Shown in pieces: positions 1 through 8,720 of a stretch of DNA of 25,521 nucleotides. The number at the start of each line of letters is the position of its first letter. The first letter of the stretch is position 1. The notes under the pieces were generated by a model. The model did no database searches, was not told the DNA's origin, and saw only the letters and a list, made by a program, of their open reading frames with translations. The DNA lies in the NCBI GenBank assembly GCA_018056145.1, contig JAGPGE010000006.1, forward strand, positions 1 to 25,521, written 5' to 3'. Source of the DNA: Armatimonadota bacterium. Lineage in GTDB: Bacteria; Armatimonadota; Zipacnadia; Zipacnadales; JABUFB01. Position numbers and translations under genes: made by a program.

Positions 1-1
1 G

Positions 2-3000
2 CGCGTGCAGGTGCCGTCGCCGACCTGGATGCACCTCGCTGAGGTCCAGGTCTTCGGGCCGGAGAAGCCGGAGACCAACCTCGCGCTCAACCACCCCGCC
101 GACCAGAGCAGCGTCAGCCAGTGGTCGACACGGTCAGTTTCGCTGAAGAACGACCGGGAAGGCTGGCAGGATGATATTGCGGCGGGACGTGCCGTGATCG
201 AGAGCATCGCGCCACTTGCCGGGCCCCACACCCCCGATCTCCTGGAGCGCACGGCCCAGCTCGTGGCCAGCAAGACGAGACTCGACGCTCCCGCGTGGGA
301 GAAGCTCTACCGCGACGCCCTGGAGTACCGCGCCGTATGGAGCGACACCCTGACCCAGTGGCCGCTGGTGGACTTCGATGCCCTGTCGCGGGCGCTGGAA
401 GACCTCTCAAGGCGATTCCCGGAGCGATACCCACAATCCGAGCGAAACCGCGCTGAGATCGAGCGGGCGCGGGCCGGGGCAGACGCCATCAGCGCGGGAA
501 TGGGGCGGCATGAGGTGGAAGCTTTCGAGAGGGCGAAACGGATCGTCGCCCTGCAGCGCGAGATTCTCCTCGCCAATCCGCTGCTTGATCTCGACCGACT
601 GCTTCTCGTCCGGCGCAGGCTCGGACCGGCGGCCCGTTCAGCGATGGGTGGCGAACTGGGCATTGGCGCGGCGAACCACACCAGTAATGACGCCACCCGC
701 CGCACCGGGTGGGACAATGAGATCGCAGTCCTGACGGGACTGCGGACCTCACCCACGGTATCGGCCCTGTACAAGCCCGAGGGTACCAGAATCGTGAGCG
801 ATCTCGACCTCGCATTCGACGGCTCGCGCATCCTGTTCTCGTCAGTCGGGGCGCTGCAGGGGAATTGGCGGCTGTTCGAGATCGGCGTGGATGGCTCGAG
901 GCTGACGCAAGTCAGCCCCGATGACGGCGCGGATGTAGGACACTTCGACGCCTGCTACCTGCCAGACGGGGACATCATCTTCGCCTCCACCGCCACCTAC
1001 CAGGGCCTTCCGTGTGTGTATGGAAGCTCCCAGATGGTCTCCCTGTACCGGCTGTACCGGGCCACGGGGCGGATCCGGCAGCTCACTTTCGAACAGGACA
1101 GCGACTGGTGCCCGACCGTCCTGAATGATGGGCGCGTCATGTACTTGCGCTGGGAATACACTGACCTGCCCCACTCCAACTCCCGCATCCTTTTCTCGAT
1201 GAACCCGGACGGCACCCTGCAGAGGGAGTACTACGGGACGGGCTCATACTTCACCCCCTCGTTCTTTGACGCCCGGCCCGTTCCAGGGCATCCACGGCAG
1301 GTCGTCGGGATTGCCACCGGGCACCATGGCATCGCGCGCAGCGGCCGGTTGCTTCTCATCGACCCCGCTTTCGGCCACCGCGAGGCCGAAGGCGTGGTGC
1401 AGGAGTTCCCGGGGTGGGGCAAGACGGTCGAGCCCATCGTGCGCGACCGGCTCATCGACGGCGTCTGGCCGCAATTCACCCAGCCGTGGCCGCTCAGCAG
1501 CGACTACCATCTCGTCGCCATGAAACCGGATGCAGGCTCTCTCTGGGGCATCTACCTCGTGGACGCCTTCGACAACATGACCCTCATCTACCAGGAGGAG
1601 GACGCGGCGGTGCTCGAGCCGATCCCCCTGGTTGCGCGCCCGGTTCCGCCGGTGATTCCAGACGCAGTGCAGCCCGAACGGCGCGACGCCACGGTCTTCG
1701 TGGCAGACCTGTACGCGGGCGGTGGTCTGGACGGCATCCCGAAGGGCGCCGTGAAGCGCCTGCGGGTGGGCACGTACTACTTCAGCTCCCGGGGCACCGG
1801 AGGCCTGCTGGGGTCCATCGGCATGGACGGTCCGTGGGACATCAAGCGCGTACTTGGCACGGTGCCGGTGGATGCCGACGGCTCCGCGTTCTTCAGGATT
1901 CCCGCAAACACCCCCATCTTCGTGCAGCCGCTGGATGACGAAGGCAATGCACTGCAGATCATGCGGAGCTGGTTCGTGGGCATGCCCGGCGAGACCGTCT
2001 CCTGCGTGGGTTGCCATGAGTCCCGGGCCACCGTGGTCCAAGCGGTGGGCCAGAGTGCCGCGCGCAGTGTCCCCGACGAGATCGAGCCCTGGCACGCCCC
2101 GGTGCATGGCTTCAGCTTCCCGGATGACGTCCAGCCCGTGCTGGACCGCTTCTGCATTGCCTGCCACGACGGTTCGCCGCGCACCGACGGCCTGGCGCTG
2201 CCCGACCTGAAGACTCGCGACTACATCACCGACTGGAGTTCCCAGATCAGCGGCAACTGCGGGCCTTCCCAGGGCGGCAACTTTAGCGTCTCGTACGCTA
2301 ACCTGCACCGTTACGTGCGCCGGCCGGGGATCGAGAGCGACCTGCGCATGCTCAGCCCCGGCGAGTTCCACGCCGACACCACGGAGCTCGTCCAGATGCT
2401 CCGGGACGGCCGCCATCATAACGTGCGCCTGGATGAAGACGGCTGGGCAAGTATCGTCACCTGGATCGATCTGAACGCGCCCTTCCATGGCACCTGGGCG
2501 GACGTCGCCCCGGTCGCCGCCGCGGCCGTGGCCAAAGCCAATCCGCGCCGCAGGGAGCTGAGCAAGCTGTACGCGGGCATCGACGTGGATTTCGAGGCCA
2601 AGCCATATCGCGCTCCCGAGACACCGCCAGAGCCCATGATTCCGCCGCCGGCAGTCCCCGTGCCGGATCCGCCGCCCTGCGAGGGCTGGCCTTTCTCGCC
2701 GGAGGAAGCCGCCCTCCGCCAGGGGCCTGCGAATGAGGCCACAATGAGCATCGATCTGGGCGACGGCGTCTCCATGACGCTCAAGCGCATCCCCGCGGGG
2801 AGGTTCGTCACTGGCGGCAACTCTCCGCGGGTTGTGACCGTCGACCGGCCCTTCTGGATGAGCGCCTGCGAGGTGAGCAACGCCCAGTTCCGGCGATTCG
2901 ACCCGGATCATGACAGCCGACATGAATCGCGCCATGGCTACCAGTTTGGCCGAGTGGGATACCCGATGGACGCCCCCGACCTACCCGCGGTGCGCCTCAA

Positions 3001-3520
3001 CTGGAACCAGGCGAAGGCCTTCTGCGACTGGCTGGGCAGACGCACGGGACGCAGCTTCGCCCTTCCCACCGAGGACCAGTGGGAGTACGCCTGCCGCGCC
3101 GGCGCGGACACCGACTACTGGTTCGGCTGCACGGGTGATGACTACACCGCGAAGGCGAACCTTGGTGATTTGCGCCTCAAGGAGTTCGCGGCCTGCACCG
3201 CCCAGGGAAACTACACCATGGCGGCGGTCATCGCCAATCCGAACAGGTATGACGACTGGGTGCCTCACGACACGCTGTTTGACGACGGCACCTTCCTGAC
3301 CGCCGAGGTGGGTAAGTACGCGCCGAACCCCTGGGGTCTTTGTGACATGCATGGGAACGTGTGGGAGTGGACCGATAGCGAGCGGACCCCGGGTCGCAAG
3401 GTGGTTCGGGGTGGCTCCTGGTATGACCGCCCGCAGCGGTGCACAGCCTCAAGCTGGCTTGACTATCGTCCGTATCACCGCGTGTTCAACGTGGGCTTCC
3501 GGGTGGTCTGCGCGGACTGA
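2..3520 (+). CDS. HzsA-like exported beta-propeller/dihaem protein with C-terminal FGE (SUMF1)-like domain, 5' partial
   Basis: The reading frame is open to the left edge, so the true start and signal peptide lie outside the window. Residue numbers here count from the GTG at position 5. Residues 1-45 resemble the end of a discoidin (F5/8C) module (HLAEVQVFG, NLALNHPADQSS). A helical linker follows, then a TolB/PD40-like propeller from about residue 260 (e.g. CYLPDGDIIFAST). The stretch to about residue 640 matches my memory of the hydrazine synthase alpha middle-domain family of PVC bacteria. Two c-type haem motifs follow, CVGCH (C667/C670/H671) and CIACH (C717/C720/H721). A proline-rich linker leads to an FGE-sulfatase domain (about 914-1171) with GNVWEW, VRGGSW and GFRVV. 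Haem attachment implies a location outside the cytoplasm. True hydrazine synthesis is unlikely: there is no HzsB/C here, and this architecture is common in non-anammox bacteria. Its substrate is unknown. The lyase gene follows 77 bp downstream on the same strand. Confidence 0.85.
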   Translation, partial: RVQVPSPTWMHLAEVQVFGPEKPETNLALNHPADQSSVSQWSTRSVSLKNDREGWQDDIAAGRAVIESIAPLAGPHTPDLLERTAQLVASKTRLDAPAWEKLYRDALEYRAVWSDTLTQWPLVDFDALSRALEDLSRRFPERYPQSERNRAEIERARAGADAISAGMGRHEVEAFERAKRIVALQREILLANPLLDLDRLLLVRRRLGPAARSAMGGELGIGAANHTSNDATRRTGWDNEIAVLTGLRTSPTVSALYKPEGTRIVSDLDLAFDGSRILFSSVGALQGNWRLFEIGVDGSRLTQVSPDDGADVGHFDACYLPDGDIIFASTATYQGLPCVYGSSQMVSLYRLYRATGRIRQLTFEQDSDWCPTVLNDGRVMYLRWEYTDLPHSNSRILFSMNPDGTLQREYYGTGSYFTPSFFDARPVPGHPRQVVGIATGHHGIARSGRLLLIDPAFGHREAEGVVQEFPGWGKTVEPIVRDRLIDGVWPQFTQPWPLSSDYHLVAMKPDAGSLWGIYLVDAFDNMTLIYQEEDAAVLEPIPLVARPVPPVIPDAVQPERRDATVFVADLYAGGGLDGIPKGAVKRLRVGTYYFSSRGTGGLLGSIGMDGPWDIKRVLGTVPVDADGSAFFRIPANTPIFVQPLDDEGNALQIMRSWFVGMPGETVSCVGCHESRATVVQAVGQSAARSVPDEIEPWHAPVHGFSFPDDVQPVLDRFCIACHDGSPRTDGLALPDLKTRDYITDWSSQISGNCGPSQGGNFSVSYANLHRYVRRPGIESDLRMLSPGEFHADTTELVQMLRDGRHHNVRLDEDGWASIVTWIDLNAPFHGTWADVAPVAAAAVAKANPRRRELSKLYAGIDVDFEAKPYRAPETPPEPMIPPPAVPVPDPPPCEGWPFSPEEAALRQGPANEATMSIDLGDGVSMTLKRIPAGRFVTGGNSPRVVTVDRPFWMSACEVSNAQFRRFDPDHDSRHESRHGYQFGRVGYPMDAPDLPAVRLNWNQAKAFCDWLGRRTGRSFALPTEDQWEYACRAGADTDYWFGCTGDDYTAKANLGDLRLKEFAACTAQGNYTMAAVIANPNRYDDWVPHDTLFDDGTFLTAEVGKYAPNPWGLCDMHGNVWEWTDSERTPGRKVVRGGSWYDRPQRCTASSWLDYRPYHRVFNVGFRVVCAD

Positions 3521-3597
3521 CGGCGGCACTACCGCGGCGCGCTTCCGCATGCCCACCGACAACACCCGATGCCCGTTCCGAAAGGTGCTGCCTACTC

Positions 3598-6500
3598 GTG
3601 TTCCGCTTCTGCGCGTCCGTTCTGCTGCTCTTCTCGGCATCACTTCTGTGCATCCCGGCCACTGCCCAGTCCGTCCTCTGGCTTGAAGTCGAGGAGTTTG
3701 CCGCGGAATCCGGTAACGTGTCGCTCATTGACACGAACACCAGCGACTACGGCCCGATGGCTCGCGCTGAAGCCTCCGGCGGCAGCTTCCTGCGCATGGG
3801 ACCGGACGGCGTGGTGACCCTCAAACCATTCCGCGTTGACAAGGCGGGGCCGCGCACGGTTTGGCTGCGCGCGTTCCCCATGAGCGGCCGGCGGGTCACG
3901 CTCGCTGTGGACGGGACGGAACTCGGGACGACTCCAGGCGACGCCGAGACCATCGCCCTTGTCTGGCACCGCATCGGGACGGTTGACCTCGGGGCGGGTG
4001 ACCACACCATCCGCCTGCGCGCTGCGGATGGCAACACGGGACTGGCCTACTTTGACGCGGTGGCACTCCTCACAAACCCCGATGCCACTCCTTACGGCCG
4101 CACACCGGAGCAGATCATCTCCGGCCAGGCGGCGGAGCGCATGTCCGAGGATTTCTCTGCCGGCTCGCTGGATGAACTCGCGGCCAACTGGACAATCAAC
4201 CCGCCGCCGGGCGAGGACTCCTTCGTGGAGATGCTGCCGGGCGAGGACGACGGGGCGATCCATATCCACAACGGCCCGGGGAGACCGTACAGCTTGGTGG
4301 CGCGCAGTCCCCTGCGCGTCCGACCCGGCGAACAGCTCACACTCCGCCTGCGGCTGCGCAAGCGGACCCTCTGCGAATCCCTGTCAGCCACCATCGCGGG
4401 AGTCGGGACATTCCAACCCCAGGTGTACACCCGCTACACCGACTACGAGTATACGTGGCTTGTACCGGCGGGGATGACCGGCCCGGCGCTGGTGCGCATC
4501 GACGGCAGTGCGGGCGGAGACACGTACATCAGCCGCATCGAGGTTTTCCGCCCGGACCCGCCGTTGTCATCATTTGACACCGGCCGGTTCATCCCGCGTC
4601 TGGACAACAACCGCGAGGGCCGCCTGTTCGAGATCGAAAGCTATGTGGTCAATCAGGATGCCATCAGTCTCGGCGCGGATGAGGATGGGGACGGGCGCTG
4701 GAGCGTCTGCAAGCTCTCGCAGGAGGAGAATGATTCGCGGTTCTCGCGGGGCACGTGCCTGAAGTCCGACAGTGTCCGTGCGGAGCGCGCCGGGCCGCAG
4801 GAAGGCTGCGCGCCATTGCACGTGCGGGTCGGGCCACTGGAGCCGGGGCCCTATCAGGTGTACCTCAATCTCCCGGGCCGGGCGATGGCCTTCTCTCGCG
4901 ATGGGAATAACTGGACACGGTTGCCCGGACATGTGGCGCCTGCGCTGGGGCTCATAACCATCACCGAGCCATGGTTCGAGTTCTGGCTCGACGACCGCTA
5001 TCTCGAACCGGGCAATCCGGGGCCGACCTACGCCGACACCATCCGCTTCATGCCCATCGAGGACCCTGCGTACACCATGGCCCCCACACCCGCGCCCCCC
5101 ACGCTCGCGCGCGGTTCCGTGGAGCGCCGGCAGGTGATGCTGAGCGTCGCGAACTACTCGGACGGCGCGCGCACCCGCGAGCCGGTGGTTTCAGGCGTGC
5201 CCATCCCGAAAGGCGAGTTGGCGAGCCCCCGGAATGCGCGCCTGCTGGATGCGTCGGGGGCTGAAGTCATCTGCACCATCACGAGCACGGGAGTCTGGCC
5301 GGATGGCAGTGTGAAGTGGCTGCTGCTGGACTTCCAGGCGACCGCCGCACCGCGCGAGATAGCCCATTACACGCTGGAGTACGGCAACGCGGTGGTTGCG
5401 GCGGACAGCACCCCTGAAGTAAACGTCGAGCGCGATGGCCAGAGGACGATTGTGGACAATGGGGTGGCGCGGTTCGAGTTCGACCCGGAAGCGGGAGAGC
5501 CGCTGGTGGCGTGGGCGGACGAGTCAGAGGTACCGGCTCTGTCACTGGATGGCGTTATCGTGGCGGCGGATGGGCGGCGGTGGGACATGAAATCGGCGCG
5601 CGACACACGCGTCGAGGTTGAGGCGAGGTCAGTTTCGCGGGCGGTCGTCCGGCTTCGGGGACGGTTCGCGGGCAATGATGGGCCAGGGCCCATCGAGTTC
5701 GACCACCGTATCCACATCTTCGCGGGCCGGGGCGAGGCGCTTATTGAGTACGGCTTCGTCCCTACTGCTGAGGAAGACACTATCCCGTTGAGGCTCGTCC
5801 GTGTGCGTCTTAACGGAGCGACGCCCGGTGAGGTCCGGTTCAGCCCCTCTAGCGGCGGGGCAGTTGCGGCACAGGCAGGCGATTCGCCGCATCTCCTGCA
5901 GACTGGCGAGAGCGCTTACGGGAACCAGGGCAGCTTCCCCTTCGCGGTCAGTAAAGCGGACGGCACTGAGCTTGCCTCGGGCGAGAAGGCCTTCGGAGTG
6001 CTGCGTGCGGGCAACACGCTGGTCTGTGTTCCCCGTTTCTGGGAGCAGTTCCCCAAGGCCCTGGGGTGTGACGTGTCCGGGGTAGACGTCGACTTGTGGC
6101 CCGATGCGCCGGAAGTTGCGCCCTTCATTGCCCACGCGGGATCTGCCAAGAGCCACCGGATCGGTATCTCCCTCTCTCCGGAAGCCTCTCCAGACCGCTG
6201 GATGCAGCCACTTTTCGCAACCTGCGAACCCGACTGGTACTGCGCATCGGGCGCCTTCGAGGGCATGGCCCCCCGGCGCGAAGGACAGCATGAGGAGTAT
6301 GAGTCAATCGTAGATGAGGCCTTCGAGAGCATGCTGGCCGAGCGCGCGGGCTACGGCATGGAGGACTGGGGCGACGTTTGGCAGGAGGGGTATGTGGCCG
6401 GTGCGAAGACCTGGTCAAACCAGGAATGGGATCTCGTGAACAACTGGGCCATTCCATTCGTGCGCACGGGTGACCGCCGCTTCCTGGACTATGCTCACGA

Positions 6501-8637
6501 AGCCGCGCGGCACTATGCGGATGTGGACTGCATCCACCATCATAAAGACCCTTCATGGGTTGGCGGCGCGTGGATGCACGCGCATACCTCGCTGGTCGGG
6601 CATCAGCTGGAGCCGCCGAACTTCGCCCATGCGGGCTGGTGTGAGGGCATGCTCAATATCTACCACCTCACCGGCGACCGGCGCGGTCTGGAGGCATCAA
6701 TCGGCATCGCGGACTGGATCGCCCGGCATGCCCCGCAGCGGGACTCTCTGCCGGCGAGTGGGCCACCATACAACCTGCACATTCAGCGTCCGGCAGGCTG
6801 GCCACTCACAACCCTCTGCCTGCTGTACCGCGAGACGTGGAAGCCGGAGTACCTGCAGACTGCCCGCAGAATCGTGGATTACGCCCGGCGCGCACAGGTC
6901 CCCGAACGCGGCGCGTGGGACGCCCAGGTTGGCCACGAAGTGCCGTACCGCGGCGGTTGCGTGTTCGCATACACCCTCCTGCGCGGCCTGCGGCTGTTCG
7001 CGGATATCACTGGCGAAAAGCGCGCCGAAGAGGATTACGTGAACGCTGCGCGGTGGATTCTGTGCGAACTCTGGCGGCCAGGCCACAAGTATCTTTATGA
7101 GCAGTGCCCGCTCCATGAGAAGGGTTCCCGGGTGCCCTTCACACTGGGCGAGATGGCCGGGTACGCCACGCGCCTGTCCGGCGACCCGATGTTCGCCGCC
7201 ATTGGACATGACGCCTACGTGTTCAACACAAGCCCCGCGCAGGCGCCGGGGCTCATAGGCGCGGCCCGGCGCGCGCAGTGGGGGAACGGGATCCTCACCC
7301 AGGCCCCCAGGCTCATGTACGAGTGGGAACAGACGGGCCTCACCGCGCCGCAAGACATCAACCTCATCCCAGCGTCCAGCATCGTCCGGGTTCCCATCGA
7401 GCGCGCCACCACCGTCGCCTTTACCCTCCGCAATGAGTCCGGTCAGGCGATGGAAGGCATCTCCGCCTCCTGTATGGTCCGGGGCGACTGGACGGCGCGT
7501 GTCTTATCCTGCCCGGAGCGCCTTGAGCCCGGCGGTCAGGGCGTCGTTGAGCTGGAGTGCCAGGCGCCGCCGCCGATCATGCAGTACGAACTGCAGAATG
7601 ACATGGCGAACTTGCATGTCCTCGCGAGATTCCGCCAGGGGGAGAAGGACTGCGTCTCCTGGAACTCGGTGCGGCTGGAGATCGCCCCGCCGCTGGACAT
7701 CACGGGCGGGGCTGCTCTCGCCCTGAAGCCCGGCACAACCGCGGAGATCGCGCTGGATGTGACCGACGGATTCGACCCGCGGCCGGTTTTCGAGGTCCGG
7801 GCTCTGGGCGAACTTGCCGGTCTCGCTCTGTCCGAACCGGAGGTCACTCCGGCTGCCCCGGGAACCGCCCGTATTCGCATCACTGCAACCGCGGAACCGA
7901 AAGCCCCGGCAGGGCAGGGCAGCGTGAAGGTCGAGGTCCGTTCCGGTGCGCGCAGGGCCACTCTCGCGCTGGACGCCACCATCGGCCGCTTTCGGGCGCT
8001 CATGATCGAGAGCGCATCAGGCGACGAATGGCGTCACCCCTTCAGTGTGCTGCGGCCTTACCCGGGGATCGCGGTGGAGTTCATGGCGCCCGAGAGCCTT
8101 GCCGCCGACTTCCCCCCGACCGCTGAAGGAATTGCCGCGCGCTGGGAGACGATCATCATCGGCGACACCGGCATCGGCGCGGCGGCGTTCAGCCCCGCCC
8201 AATTGCAGGCGATCTCCGACTTCGTTCTCGACGGCGGCGGGCTCATGACCATCGCCGGCGCCAAATGTTACGCGCCCGGCGGGTATGGTGAGACGCCAAT
8301 CGCGGAGATTCTGCCGGTGGAGATGGCCGACGGGTCATACAGGATGGGGGAGGTGAAGGTCGAGGTGCTCAAACCCGAACTGGTCTTCTTCGAAGGCTAT
8401 GACCCGGTCTTCCCTCCCTTTGGCGCTCACCAGCTTCTCCGGGCGAAACCGGGCGCGCAAGTCATCGCCCAGTTCGACGACGGCACGCCCTTCGTCACTC
8501 TGGGGTCGGCTGGCAAGGGCCGGGTACTGTCCATGGGCGCCATCTGGAACCACGGTTCCGGCGCGGCGTTCCGTCAATGGCGCGAGTACGGCCGGTTCAT
8601 CGGCCGCTGCGTTCGCTGGACGGCGCGTGATCTGTAG
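3598..8637 (+). CDS. Exported PL26-like (exo-rhamnogalacturonan lyase family) multidomain protein with GATase1-like tail
   Basis: The product is 1679 residues and starts at GTG, preceded by AAGGTG about 11 nt upstream. Residues 1-24 form a Sec signal peptide ending ATAQ. Residues 27-185 look like a CBM6/35-type beta-sandwich (LEVEEF at the start, YFDAVALL at the end). Two more sandwich-like modules run to about 490. From about residue 510, the pattern GVPIPKGELASPRNARLLD followed by WPDGSVKWLLLDF is typical of the PcRGLX/YetA-like family (PL26), which removes unsaturated or rhamnogalacturonan units from pectin backbones. A helical region follows (about 900-1240), probably an alpha/alpha toroid, with the His-rich patch IHHHKDPSWVGGAWMHAH. 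Two Ig-like modules (about 1265-1460) precede a glutamine-amidotransferase-like domain (about 1463-1679; FVLDGGGLMTIAGAKCYAPG). The usual family enzyme is much shorter, so the extra modules are notable. The exact substrate is inferred from family only. Confidence 0.85.
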   Translation: MFRFCASVLLLFSASLLCIPATAQSVLWLEVEEFAAESGNVSLIDTNTSDYGPMARAEASGGSFLRMGPDGVVTLKPFRVDKAGPRTVWLRAFPMSGRRVTLAVDGTELGTTPGDAETIALVWHRIGTVDLGAGDHTIRLRAADGNTGLAYFDAVALLTNPDATPYGRTPEQIISGQAAERMSEDFSAGSLDELAANWTINPPPGEDSFVEMLPGEDDGAIHIHNGPGRPYSLVARSPLRVRPGEQLTLRLRLRKRTLCESLSATIAGVGTFQPQVYTRYTDYEYTWLVPAGMTGPALVRIDGSAGGDTYISRIEVFRPDPPLSSFDTGRFIPRLDNNREGRLFEIESYVVNQDAISLGADEDGDGRWSVCKLSQEENDSRFSRGTCLKSDSVRAERAGPQEGCAPLHVRVGPLEPGPYQVYLNLPGRAMAFSRDGNNWTRLPGHVAPALGLITITEPWFEFWLDDRYLEPGNPGPTYADTIRFMPIEDPAYTMAPTPAPPTLARGSVERRQVMLSVANYSDGARTREPVVSGVPIPKGELASPRNARLLDASGAEVICTITSTGVWPDGSVKWLLLDFQATAAPREIAHYTLEYGNAVVAADSTPEVNVERDGQRTIVDNGVARFEFDPEAGEPLVAWADESEVPALSLDGVIVAADGRRWDMKSARDTRVEVEARSVSRAVVRLRGRFAGNDGPGPIEFDHRIHIFAGRGEALIEYGFVPTAEEDTIPLRLVRVRLNGATPGEVRFSPSSGGAVAAQAGDSPHLLQTGESAYGNQGSFPFAVSKADGTELASGEKAFGVLRAGNTLVCVPRFWEQFPKALGCDVSGVDVDLWPDAPEVAPFIAHAGSAKSHRIGISLSPEASPDRWMQPLFATCEPDWYCASGAFEGMAPRREGQHEEYESIVDEAFESMLAERAGYGMEDWGDVWQEGYVAGAKTWSNQEWDLVNNWAIPFVRTGDRRFLDYAHEAARHYADVDCIHHHKDPSWVGGAWMHAHTSLVGHQLEPPNFAHAGWCEGMLNIYHLTGDRRGLEASIGIADWIARHAPQRDSLPASGPPYNLHIQRPAGWPLTTLCLLYRETWKPEYLQTARRIVDYARRAQVPERGAWDAQVGHEVPYRGGCVFAYTLLRGLRLFADITGEKRAEEDYVNAARWILCELWRPGHKYLYEQCPLHEKGSRVPFTLGEMAGYATRLSGDPMFAAIGHDAYVFNTSPAQAPGLIGAARRAQWGNGILTQAPRLMYEWEQTGLTAPQDINLIPASSIVRVPIERATTVAFTLRNESGQAMEGISASCMVRGDWTARVLSCPERLEPGGQGVVELECQAPPPIMQYELQNDMANLHVLARFRQGEKDCVSWNSVRLEIAPPLDITGGAALALKPGTTAEIALDVTDGFDPRPVFEVRALGELAGLALSEPEVTPAAPGTARIRITATAEPKAPAGQGSVKVEVRSGARRATLALDATIGRFRALMIESASGDEWRHPFSVLRPYPGIAVEFMAPESLAADFPPTAEGIAARWETIIIGDTGIGAAAFSPAQLQAISDFVLDGGGLMTIAGAKCYAPGGYGETPIAEILPVEMADGSYRMGEVKVEVLKPELVFFEGYDPVFPPFGAHQLLRAKPGAQVIAQFDDGTPFVTLGSAGKGRVLSMGAIWNHGSGAAFRQWREYGRFIGRCVRWTARDL

Positions 8638-8645
8638 GAGAGCGG

Positions 8646-8699
8646 CGCGGGGCATTGGGTACAGTCACCGCCTCCGGATGGGACCCAGGCTTGCCCGCG
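8646..8699. terminator. Candidate bidirectional hairpin between convergent genes
   Basis: The 83-bp gap between the lyase stop and the MATE gene stop holds nested arms. CGCGGG (8646-8651) pairs with CCCGCG (8694-8699), and inside it TGGGT (8656-8660) pairs with ACCCA (8683-8687). No T-run follows on either strand, so it is not a textbook intrinsic terminator. It could instead be a 3' end-protecting structure, or chance in GC-rich DNA. Confidence 0.35.
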
Positions 8700-8720
8700 A
8701 CGCCGTTCGCCATACAGAAC

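Noticed and set aside
1244..2935. Long antisense open frame (563 codons) across the HzsA-like gene
   Set aside because: It lies wholly inside a well-supported gene, has no recognisable motif or signal, and is rich in Arg/His/Gly/Ala, as expected for the complement of GC-rich codons.
5..3520. True hydrazine synthase (anammox) interpretation
   Set aside because: No HzsB/C-like or hydrazine dehydrogenase gene is present, and the C-terminal FGE domain and carbohydrate context fit the broad HzsA-like family instead.
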